Source of the DNA: Tenebrio molitor
Lineage: Eukaryota > Arthropoda > Insecta > Coleoptera > Tenebrionidae
Assembly (NCBI RefSeq): GCF_963966145.1
Contig: NC_091047.1
Span: 26,908,001-26,972,000 of the forward strand
Reading direction: 5' to 3'
Length of the DNA: 64,000 bases
Part shown: piece after piece, positions 1 to 12,300 of the stretch
Numbering within the stretch: position 1 is the first letter of the stretch
Layout: each line of letters starts with the position of its first letter
Position numbers and translations under genes: made by a program
The notes under the pieces: model-generated
The model's database searches: none
Seen by the model: the letters and a program-made list of their open reading frames with translations, nothing else
Told to the model about the DNA's origin: nothing

Positions 1-87
1 ATTTTATACACACTCTCTGACGTTCATGTAAACTTAAACACTACAGTTTCATTCTTGTCTCTACATTTGCTAAACTGCAACACTCAC

Positions 88-329
88 GTTTCCACAGTTT
101 CTGTGCTGAATTCGTCCCAATTCCTCTGCTGTTGAGTTTCTGTATCACAGTTAGTCTGCAAAACCGACATCGACCGGTTCGCAGATGGCACAACTTCCGG
201 TTCCCTGTACATCGCAGGCGCAACCAATCTCCCATCAAGGACATTCTCAATGGTGATCTCCACCGACCTTGTCACCCTCAGGTCGCTGGTGATCGTTGAT
301 ATGGGAATGTGTGGGAACAACTGTTGGAC
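88..329 (-). CDS. AMFR: AMFR coding exon 8 (CUE domain; gene continues off window)
   Basis: Encodes residues 471-550 plus two bases. It starts VQQLFPHIPISTITSDL and continues VTRSVEITIENVLDGRL, which is the CUE domain helix 2-3 region. After the CUE the sequence turns low-complexity and Gln/Thr-rich, as in other AMFR linkers. Reading on without splicing hits TGA at 84-86, but GTGAGTG immediately follows the AC at 88, so a splice to an exon left of position 1 is likely. The exact 3' boundary is less certain than the others. Confidence 0.88.
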
Positions 330-3300
330 CTGGAGGCACGAATTAATTTTTCCCCTTGAGCAACCGCACAATTTCTTACCTGACGAGCCATTGCGTCTAA
401 CTGCGAGTTGGAGGCTGGAGCGTTGTCTTGCCTCATGAGCTGAGCATGGCTGACCTCCACAGAGAAACTGGGCAACCAAGAGACGTACCTCGAACCTGCG
501 GATCATTCTTTCAGATCGACTCAGAAAAAATTACAACGAGAATTACCGTCGAAGTGAAAGAAGTGATTGAGCTGTCTGCGCTGAGGCTGGGGAGCGTCGA
601 CTTGCAGTTCTGGAGGATCTATTCGTGTAGTTGATGGGTTCTGGATGTTGAGAGACAGGCGACAGGTCGGACAGGATGTGTCTTGTTCTAACCACGAAAG
701 CAAGCACGTGCTGCAAGCAACGAATACGTTTAATTCACTGTTGACACGCTAAATCTACGTAAAATAAAATCCTATTCGTAGATTACTTCGCACGAAGCTA
801 TTAAATGTCAGTCATTTGATACATTATGTTTCAAATACTGTTGGAGCTAGTAAAATGACAATTTTAATATTGAATGGTCGTGAGTCTGGAAACTTTGATC
901 GAGAATTTTTCTAGGAGATCGCTCATTTTTGAGAACACGAATCAAAGAATCTCGAACTTTTGAATTCTTTATCGCTATTATATTTGAAAGATAAATTTTC
1001 ATTTTTTTAATGTATGTATTTCCAATAATGAAAATGAATCAGTTATTTTAGTGTTACTTAATATTGCGTATTAATTTAAAAAAATGATGATGTTTTAAAC
1101 TGACCTGGATTTTCACACCTTTTCTACATTCCAAGGAAAAATTGTTTTTAATGCTCTTTGTACGCTGACAAATGAGGGAAGGTGAAAAGAAAAATGGTAG
1201 CGATATTCGATAACTATGTGACCCATGATTCAACTAGTTATGTATAGATGTCCTTGTTTACAGATTCGCCTCTTGTTGAGGTGACAGTGAGATTAAAAAT
1301 AATGCACTGTTAATAAAATGATATTATCTAATGATATTCGTTAACAGACTTAAATTTGCATTGGAATTTATTTAAATAAAGCAATGAGTCTTTATCTATC
1401 GTTTATTCTCTTTTTAATAATACAGCAATAATTTTTTTATTTTATTTTGAAAAAGGAAAGAATTCGTTTTTTCCTTAAAAATTTTGTGATAAAAGTTTTG
1501 CCTCCAAGTCTCATTATGTTTCACCTCAACAAAGAAAGAAACACTGACACATAAAGTAGGTACACTTGCTTTCAAAACTTTCGGGTACACCTATTTTTCG
1601 CTGTTTTAAATCAGGACTGTAATTTATCAACTCTGACATTTAAACTTTTAAAAAGTCAAAATGACTCGACTGACAGAGCAAGACAAAGTTTTGATGCTTT
1701 CCAAATTAGAAGAAGAGTGGTCCATAAGAAGGGTTGCTACACATAATGGGCTAAATAAAAGCACTGTTCTACAGGTAATAAGTAAAGAAGAGGTGGAAAA
1801 CAAGAAGGAACCGTGAGTAGAAGACCGATAATAATTTTTTTAATTGCTGTCAATGTCACCTTTAACCTAATCTCAAAATTACCCGTTCACACTGCTTAAA
1901 TTTTGCAAAATCGTTGTTACTTGATTTTGAATGTGTACGCGAAAGTTTTGAAAGCAAGTGTACCTAACAATAATTCACTGATTGTTTAGTGCGTGTAGTA
2001 GGTACACTTGCAATTTTAAGATTTTTATTATCTGCACAACCTTCACATTATCATTTACTGATGTCGTGTACAACAGTCTTCAATTCGTAACTTCAATTGA
2101 ACTTATTATTTACTAAAAGACGACGAATTTCAATATATTTTGTTGAAATAGATAATATAAATTGTAACATAGACTGTAATATAAAAGTTCATTATTATAA
2201 TTTTTTAATTGTTTAAATTCGTGATAAAACTTAACAGACTTCAAGGCTGCCATATGCATCATAAATTCACGTTTCAAAAAACCATTTGTCATTTGCAACA
2301 ACATTTTTTCAATATTTTTGAACCAAATAAAGGCACAAAGAAACAAGAAAATCATAGTTTGGATTGAATATTTTCCATACAAGTACCTACAGTTTTAAAG
2401 TAATTTCAAATGACTAATGTCATAAAATTGCTGTTGCAAAAGGCAAAGTGTTTTTTTGCAACTTGAGTCAACTATATACATATACAGGGTCAATATAAAT
2501 GATTGTCCCATCGCCATCGCAGCTGGCGTTGAAAACCCACACAAATTTTGGATGTGTCGCAGCCTCGCAACGTCAGACAAACTAGGAGACAGATTTCCAC
2601 TACCGGCAGTATCGCCACCTATCGGCGATACTAGTCTCACTCATGTTATGAGGCTTGTATTATTATTGTATTATTCTTTTTGGCCGATGACCCATTACTC
2701 GTTTTCTGAAATTTGATTTTTTTTGTAACCAATAATTTTGTAAAAACTTCAAAAACTGACATTTTGATTAATTAAATGGCAGAAAGTTATCTATTATACC
2801 GATAACTGACACAAGATGGCGACATCAGACTTCGACGAAAACAATTAAATTTAGTTCATTTTTGAAAACTGAACAGATCAATGGTAGCGGTACCTTGTCT
2901 TAGTATATAAATGGACTTTATGATAAGCTAACAGCTTTTTTGGAGGTAAAATGACAGATAGTTTGGTCAGTGTGTAAAAGTCAAGATACCGTAGCTGGTC
3001 AAAATGTGTAAATATGTCATTTAGAGTTGAGGAGGCTGAAAAACATATTTTTCCAGTCTAAACCAATTTACTTGTATAATAAAACTCGAAATGCTAATAT
3101 GTCCTCTCATTTTATAAATGTACTAAAAAATATATTCCATTAAATATGAATATTACGAAGTGGAGTGTGCGTACTTAAAATATTTGAGAATTTAGTTTGA
3201 TGAGTATTTTTGCCTCGAAGTATACTGAAATTTACTGACATCTTTTTTTATTTTAACTGACCGATTTAAAAAATGCTTTCACGATTGGATAGGGTATAAA

Positions 3301-6300
3301 AAATACTTTCAAAAAGTATAACATTTAACCTCGGGCGTTATTTAAAAAAAAATTAGTTGCCCCCCCTTGCGCCGCCATTGGGTGGATATTCTGTAACAAG
3401 GTTAGAATGAAAATTCGATCTAAAAGAGGAAGATCGTAGATCGAATTTTCATTCTAACCGAGTAACAACTGTATTTTCTCCACGACCAGAAAGTATGAAT
3501 CAAAAACAATTAAATCTGAACAATTTGTGTTTATTTCAATTAAAACTTGTCACGAAACAATTAGGACGCCGCAATGATATCTGACACTGACAGTTTTGAA
3601 ATCTATGGCAATCTATGTATTTCGTTGAGCATAATTATAAAATATTCATTCAGTCACTTGTTATGGAATGAAAATACATACATGCAAAACGCATAAGAAG
3701 CAAGTGTTTCAGAAGAAGGAAAACTCTCCCTTGTTAGCTACGAACAAAATGTTTGCTCCCTTTTAAGTACTTAACACAGAATTTTCATTATATGTATTGA
3801 TGTTTTTTCAACATGTTCGAATAAATTAATCTCAGTAATGTCAACATTTAAGCAATAATAAATCTTGATTAAAACTGGTTTCATAAAATTCGGATATTTA
3901 TGTTCAATTTATGCTGCTGTTGAAAATCTTGTAATATTTGAACAATCAATAAAATAATGTTAATAGCGTGGCAAGTCAAGTATTTACACACTGAATTCCA
4001 GAATATTAAAAGAACTTGTGAAAAGAAACACAGAATTTGTTAGGTACACACTAAACTTTTTAACATGAATGTTACATCACTTCCCTCTAATATCCGTGTA
4101 GAGAATAAAGAATAGAGAAAAAAATTTGAAATGTGTGTCCATCACGCTGTATTAGAAAAATAAAAATAATAATTACCGAGTTTTAAGGAAATTCCATAAG
4201 AACTAAATTCTTATGAAACTTTAAATGAATTTTTATTTAATCAAAATTCAACAAATAAATTAACAAATTAAGTTAATGTAAAAGGTGTTCGAAGTGCCTA
4301 CCATCGGCTTGTAAACATCCGCAACGGCGATAGAATTCTCTCCACGGTCTCCATAAATGATGCTCCTCATCAGTCTTTTCGTCGTTATTGTAAAAACAAT
4401 TTTCGAATTGACAAAGATTTTTTGCTTTAACGTCAAAGAGACAGGACTAAGAGCCCGTCGTGGATTCAGTTATAATTATTTTCAAAATTTGAAATCAAGA
4501 TATTGTTGCATTGTGTATAATGGGTTGCGGCAAAAAGAAATTCAGAAATACCCCTCTCGTGAATAACCCTGTATAATTGGATGAAAAAAAAAACAAAATA
4601 ATTTTTAATTCAATTAAAATCAATTGCACACTAAAAATGCAAAATAGTTTTCGACGTCGAGGTTATTAAACGCATTTCCCACCAGTCAAGTTTATGGGAA
4701 AATAGCATGAGAAAACCCTATTAACTTTTTCTGCTCTCCAAATTATTCAACAAATGAAATTCTTGGTGACGATTAATTTAATGGATTTATTCACGACCGG
4801 TAGGATTTATTCAAGTGCAGCAGCTCCTTCATTTTGTACAGATTGTATTAAAAAGTCGTCAAATTTATGAGCAAACTAACAATGTTTGCTGTAAATAGAG
4901 AATGTTGTCGAAATGAATGTAAAAAAATCTGAGAAGTGTTTGGAAATTTTAAGAAATACAGCAAATCCTTTTTTCATTAACAAAATTGATAAGATGATAT
5001 TAACCCTATTCACACACTTTCAGCATCACTGACAAAAAAAAAAAAACGTTAATTAATTGATTTACCTATTATCGTTTAAGATTTAAAATCCCTTCCCTTC
5101 ACATTTTTTCAAAGCTTCGTGGACCCTCTTTGAGGACATCAGAGCCCCCAGAGGGTCAGAGGACCACTGTCTTAGACCATAAAGAAATTCAAGTAAAAAG
5201 GAATTTCAAAATCAATTTCGGACGTTTACGATTGTAATGTCTAATGTCAAAAAACATAAGACGTAAAATGACAAACCGCGAGCGAGCTCATTACCCCACG
5301 ATATACTTGTCCATCACGTCATATCGTGGTGACTGATGAAACAAAGTACAGAACACAATTACAATTTTCCTTTTGTAACAAATTTTGTTTAAAGAAAATC
5401 GATCGAATGGTTTTTGAGTTAAGTGGATTCCGTAGAGTGGATTCAAACAGAGAACCAAACTGACAGTCAAACATTCTAAAAATGGCTGGAATACAGGCTG
5501 TTTGAAAATTGCTAGTACAAAAAAAACCTGGTAATTGGTGATGGTGAGTTGAAGTCATCGGCAAAAGAAAATTCTAATAAAAATCCTCTAGTTTTCGAGA
5601 TAAAAATTACTAAAAATTGGGTTAAAATTGTTAGTGCACCACTGAGTTAAGGTATTTTAAAAAGACACTTCACGTTGTTAAGCAATAACGAAATAAAAAA
5701 TTTGATGTTCTTAAACTGTCAATCTGTGGTTGCCAAGATCTTGCAAAAAAATATAAATTTTTCATATTGTTGTATAGTCCTTCATTATCACTACGATCAT
5801 CACGCTTGGTTACCAAGGTTTAAAAAATATTGCCCCGCCTGAGGCGTAGAATATGCAGGAATAGGGTTACTTTATCCCTTTTGTTTTAAAAAATTAAAAA
5901 TTGGTTTCTTGGATTTCTTAGGGCTTCCAGATGCCACAGTTTTTTTTTGTACTAGCAATTTTCAAACACCCTGTATTTTCTGTACTGTGGAAGCAACACA
6001 AAAAAAATCTAAAACGTGTTTATATACCGAAATAACGGACAGACACTCCAATTTTATGTTATGAAATTTTTGCCGCTCTATACAAACATAACTCTAATGC
6101 GGCGTGAACTGTCAATAATGTCAATTCTGTGTATTCACTAATTCACATTACATATTTTGATCATTTTAATATGGAACCGCAACTATAAATTTTACTATCA
6201 GTTTTTACTCCAACTTGGACTACAATCATTTATGATGACCCTGTATTTACAGTGTGTCGCACTTAAGATGAAGAAAATGATATTTTCGTTGTTTTTATAA

Positions 6301-9300
6301 ATAGAAATTTGAATTTCTGCGCAAAGTTGTAGAACTTCATAAGTTGCATCTTTTGTCTACTGTAACTTCACGAATAAGTCCAATTTTCAATATTTTGCTT
6401 CGCGTCAGAGATATCGCAAGAAGTTATTGTATAAAGTTGTTGTGTCCGATTTTGAGTCCTTGAACTTAGGTCAACGCAAAATTTGCATTTTGATGTTTTA
6501 AGTAATTTTCAATTGTTAATTGTTTCAGAATTAGTCGTGTTTCATCGTTCGATTAAATTTTTAAGGTGAAGAAGTTCATGATTATAGCCAGAGCGCCAAG
6601 ATTAGAGCCCGAGGCGTGCCGAGGGTTCTAAGGCGCGAAGGCTATAAGGGACTTCTTCACCGTGGTTGATATACTACTTTTTCCACTACTAGATATAGTC
6701 CAATTTTTACCCTTTTGAGGTGACGTCACGATTTCCTTCCTCGCTTTCTCTTTATTGAAACGACAGAAACAGAAAAAAACAAAAAAAAAAAGGCACGTTT
6801 ATTTATTGATGATCATTTTGAGGTTATTTTATGCTTCTGTCAATTTGACAATTTTTAATTTCTTTCACTTATTACATTGATTACAAACATAACCTTTCGA
6901 AGCAATTGTCAACAAATTTGACACATTTATAGTTATTTATGATCAATTCTAATTTGTTTCTGACTTTCTGATCCTAGCGCAAACATACGTAAAGTTACTA
7001 GATAATGACGTCATCGCAAAAGGGTAAAAATTGGACTATACGTTAAAACCCTTTCGGATAATAATGATTAATAAAATTATTTTGTCCGATGCGACGATCC
7101 GAGTTCTCATTTTTCAACGGTTGCTATGAAAATCGTCTACGTTAACCAATGAAATCAACGAAAATCTTTCGTTGCTAAGTAACGGCTGTTCATTATTTAC
7201 CTATATGCCATTCACGATGTTTTGGCATAAGGGGAGGCTATGATTTCATTTTTTAACGTTGGATACATGTTTGATTTCTGTCATCTCTGCTGTCACTAAA
7301 GTGCCTGACATGCGGACCTATCAAAATGAACGTAACATGTTGCCGAATTTACCGTAATCATAATTAAGCGACATTAAAACGTATTGATGGTGTTTATATT
7401 AGACTGCAGAACATATTTTCAGTAAGTTACAGTGAAGTCAAATTCTTTTTATGTATAAATTGAATCGTAGGTGAGTACAAGATAAATATGTAGCACGGAT
7501 AGTGAAGGAAGAAACAACGACCCAATTGAAATGGCACCTATTATAACTTCGCCATAGAGTTGTGAATGAGTGGCTTGAGCCTATTTTGAAATGTACTCCT
7601 GAAATTTGCCAACATTTTTATAGATATTGTAAAGAACTTATTTTGGAAGATTGGGCAAAATTAATGGGAAATCTTTCATTTGAAAACGTTCTTCCTTTAA
7701 TAATAATTTCATTAGGAGAATCTGACTCGGAATTTGATTGGGATTTTCATGCAGGTAATGATGATTCAGAATTTTCTAATGAAATTATGGAAGTTGAATA
7801 GTTTTGTTCTTTTTTGTCATGGACGATGGGTGTGTAAATATTTTGCAGAAAGATTCGAATAATGTAAGGCTTAATAAGTAGGTACAAGGTTTTATACAAT
7901 CTAGTTCTAGGAACGTTTTGGTTAACATGAAAAATTCATTGAGAAGTTACTAATTCGTTGGTTAAGATACTGTATAAATGGGTTATCTAAGTGGTGCATA
8001 AATTGACAGGAGTCACTTTGTCTTTCGGTCCCGGCCCTTACTATTCCGTAGTTTGTTCAAGTCAGTTTCCTGTTTTGTTAAAATGGATTAAAAATGTGTG
8101 AGTATTGTTCTATTGTAAACTAGTAAAACTGACAACAATGCACTAGACAATGACGCAGTTTATAACCTCAAACTTAGAAAAACATAACCTAATTCAACAG
8201 ACAGCTTTACTGCCAACTTAAATGCACTTTTTCCATGGCCTCCCCTTATGCCAAAACATCGTGAATGGTATATATAATGAAAATTATTATTAACCTTGGG
8301 AGAGAAATTCTACTTCTGGGGTCGGTTCGAGAGTCAGTATGAAGCCTTCTGAGACTAGTAGTGGAAAAATAATGTATTGTTATTTCATTGGTTTTTGAGG
8401 AGATTTTTCGTTTCCACGGCATGATACATTTCGTTGGACTTCTAGAGCCATCTGAATGAAGTTCTTTTACACTTACTTGTGGAACAAATGTGTGCAAGGC
8501 AACTTCCTGGCCGACTCCATCTTCTCCCAACAGATCGCACAATTATCGGAATTCTCAACGAGCTCCTCTGACGAAGCCATCGGATAACTGCAACAAAACG
8601 AAATTCGTTATTTCTTTCTTTCCTTCCCCTCGAAACAAAATCGACATACTTCTGTTCCAGATGGTTCCTGACCCACAGGTAATTCCTGTGTTTCTTGTAC
8701 CTCCTCTGGATCTCGTGAAACAGGTATCTCAATTGCATACAAATGACTAAACTAGCCATCGAGAGAAATATGTTGCTCCACACCAGCATGTGGAGATGGT
8801 GAACGAAATCGATTATCAGGGCGGTCAATTCGAAACCCAATTCCGTGTAGTAAGCGATGGGGCCTCTCTTCTCCCACACTTTGTTCTCTTCGTTTGTGCT
8901 CACCGAAGACGCACCCTCTTGTCTCATGTCGTACAGGTGCAAGGCGTACCGGATTATCACGTGCAAGGTGCGAATGCTCAATAAAACGACCTGAAACAAG
9001 AGCAAAACTTAGTGATCCTACCACTATCACAACGGCCAACCCAACGCATTTGAGGTGCTCCACGTCCGACTTACGCAATTTTAATTGCCCATTGAGAGTC
9101 GTCGCGGCTCTCCTCGTTTAAAGAATCTAATTTTAAATTGTTGATACAATTAGAGGCAGAAAAATACATGACGGACGTCATCTCTTGGCAAGCTCGCGAC
9201 ATGCACCCAACAAAAATAAATACAACTGTGATGTATTTTGAGCGCGCTCTGACGACGAACACATTGCTTTCTGTCGTGTTAGCAAGATTCTACATTGTAT

Positions 9301-12300
9301 GAATAATTACGATCGAAATAATTTCCACCGAAACTGGAACGCGGCGGTTGGAATTGATGTTTGCGGATATTTGTGGAGATCGACTGGGATGAAAATGGAA
9401 TGACAAATTAGAGGTACTGAATCAAGGTTTGAAATAGACGAAAAAAAAACTGAAAGCGATTGTTTTGTTTTCAAGGTTCAACTAATGATAGATAATAGCT
9501 AACATGTAATAAGAATTGAGGAAGTCGAAAATGTTTAATAAGCAAGAAAAACTAAAACTCAAGTGCCGGTTTTAATTGTCGAAATATTTCCTCTTTATCA
9601 AACAAATAAATTAGTAAAACTTCAAATTATATTAGATTAATTCCCACGTACATCAAACGTGTGTGTTCAGCCAATCAGAGCGCTGCTTTCAGCCAATCAA
9701 AAATGTTTATCGCGATAAAAACGTCCTACTACTCTGGCAACTGTCAAAAGTGATTAAAATTGCATGCTACTCCTGGCAGATTCTCAAATTGTTTTTAATA
9801 ATTGTGCTTTTAATAACTGTACTATAAATAAATAATTACCTAACTTTAAAGTCTGTATTCTACAATTAATCGTGGACAATAATAACACGACCTAATTTTT
9901 TATATCTGATAAATTTCCCAATTTTCACTTAAATATTTTTGCTTTAGACAATTTTACTCGTTGATATTGTGGCATTTTTATTCAAAGGTTAGACTCTCGA
10001 GCTAAAGCTCTCGGGCCTAACCAGAATTAAAATGCCCAGATTCAACTCGTAAAATTGTCAAAACAAAAAGTTTTCGTGAAACTGACAAATTTATCCGATA
10101 AAAAAATTAGGTCTCGTTATTTTACCTTCGACAAAACAATTTTTCCACCGAAGCGATGATAAAAAGAAGTTGTATTTATATTCGAAAGCTTGAACCATTT
10201 AACATTTCGGTTGAAGATAATAATTAAAGGTTTAGGCACAAAACTGGTTAATTCATTCGTGATGATTCATCCCAAATAAGATTTTGTTTTTAAGAGTAAA
10301 ACTAAAAAAACCAAAAATGAAAGTTTCGGAATACTTTTTACTCATTTTTGTATTAACCAGATCTACCAAAGTACTTTTGTAATCAAGAGAAGCCGGTTTT
10401 AAAGCTCGTAATTTATACTTTGTGAACTCTTTTAATGGAGAAGTGATCTAAAAGTTTGTTCGAAGATGTTCCAATTTAAACTGCACAATGCAATTGTACG
10501 ACATCCTGTTAAAAATGTAACTGTCCTTCACGTGCATATCTTTTTGTAATTAATATTATATTTCAGTTATTCCAAAAAATCTGGAATTTACGAACACATC
10601 ATTATTTGGTATAATTTTGTTTACAACAAAATTTTAGAAAACCTTGTAGATACAATTTGCATAATTATGCACTTTTCAAAGTTTCCGAGTGGAATCCGTG
10701 GAAATATACAGTGATAAAACAACAGAATTGGTGAACGGAGGGATCTGGGTTCATAGCTACTTGACCTAAAACTCCAAATTGTGCGGCTTCGTTCAACACT
10801 CTTAACTGTTTACGCATTTTATTAACTCTCATTTCTGAAAATTTTGCAAGCAATTCACACTGGCGCGACGGATACACTTCATCATTATTACACGTAACTT
10901 CAAAATAAATAACATTTTCAAAAATTCAAAAAACCTTCGAAATCAGTAACGCTTTGTTTTATTTGAAAATATGCTATCTGCAAATGTGGGTTTTTCGTCT
11001 TTCGACCAGGATAGCAGTTTAAATAAAAGAGCAAGTGGGACTGGTCAATTATTTGCAATGAATCATCTAATTTCACAGTCAAGCTTAAATCAGGCCTGTA
11101 ATCACAAATACATTTCTAATAAAAGAAAATACAGATTTAAAATGCGGAAAAATTTAATTGAAAAAGAACAATACTTTATTTCAACGGTTATTATTCAAAT
11201 TGTTTTTCAATGTTTTTCCCTCATTAAAAAGTTGGTACCTCACAACCCAGTATAATTTGTGTTTATCAAAGGTATTCAATTCTTTAATTTACATTGTGGA
11301 ATTTTAATCCCTTCCAATAACAAACAAAAAAAATACAGAAAAAAAGAATCAATATACCTATCAAGAAGCTGAAATTGCAAGTGCGAATTGTAACTCTGAT
11401 AATCATCCTTTAGAGAAATCATATAACATTGCTTCATCAAGTTATTCCAAACCTTTTTTTCCTTTCATTCGATCTACACTATTGCATTTATCAAAAAAAA
11501 AAATTGAAAAGAACAGTTCTCTCGGTCCTGTGTTTCATCACAGGTGTAGAAACTGAATTGTATTGAAAATAAAGTGCAGAAAAAATTATCAGGAGACTGT
11601 CGACAATGACAGCGTCGTGTTAACAAAAGAAGAAAACGTATTTTATAAACGCTGTTTTGTCAAAATAACTACTTTTTGTGATCCAGATATGTATGTAGAA
11701 AAAGTCTTTGTAGGATTATAAAAAATGATAAATATAGAAGAAAGTTGAGTGTACACAAAAAAACTAGGTTCTTGTTTTAAAACAAAGTAAATATCTTTAA
11801 TATCAGCAACATAAGTTGAAGAACACGAAGTTAAATAAAATTCCAACACAGCTCTTGGTTAGATAAATTAAGATGGTGATGACGAGATAGAATAGAGTGA
11901 AATACTTAAGGTAAGGCGAAAAATCACCGCAGAAGAGACAATTAAAGAAAACAAGAAATTTACAAGTGACAAGAAACGTCTTCAAATAGCAAGGTCATTA
12001 TAATTGATTGTCCCATCGCAGTTGGCGTTGAAAACCCACACAAATTTTGGATGTGCCGCCAGCTTCGCAACGTTAGACAAACTAGTAGACAGATTTCCAG
12101 TACCGCCGGTAGTGCCACGATACTACTTTCACTCATGCTATGAGGCTTACGGCACATTCAACTATACGTCACCAACGCCTACTGCGATGGGACAATCATT
12201 TAAAATGTATAGTTCATGTAATACATCACTTGAAAGGTTTTTCAATTCTGTATCTATCATCACATCCAACACAAATGCCATTTGGAGAGAGCTTGCGATG

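Noticed and set aside
84..506. Continuous 140-codon minus-strand ORF read as one exon
   Set aside because: It reads through the 50-bp intron 330-379 in a frame that loses AMFR homology over 380-495; splicing at GTAAGAAAT and GTGCCTCCAG restores it.
8752..9121. Overlapping ORFs on both strands around AMFR exon 4
   Set aside because: They are frame shadows of the coding exon and its flanks; none has independent homology.
9071..9262. 63-codon minus-strand ORF next to exon 4 as an extra AMFR exon
   Set aside because: Exon 3 and exon 4 already join in phase with full homology on both sides, leaving no missing residues.
11643..11985. Overlapping Phe/Leu/Tyr-rich minus-strand ORFs as membrane proteins
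   Set aside because: The composition is what AT-rich random sequence yields on translation, with no conserved motif or splice context.
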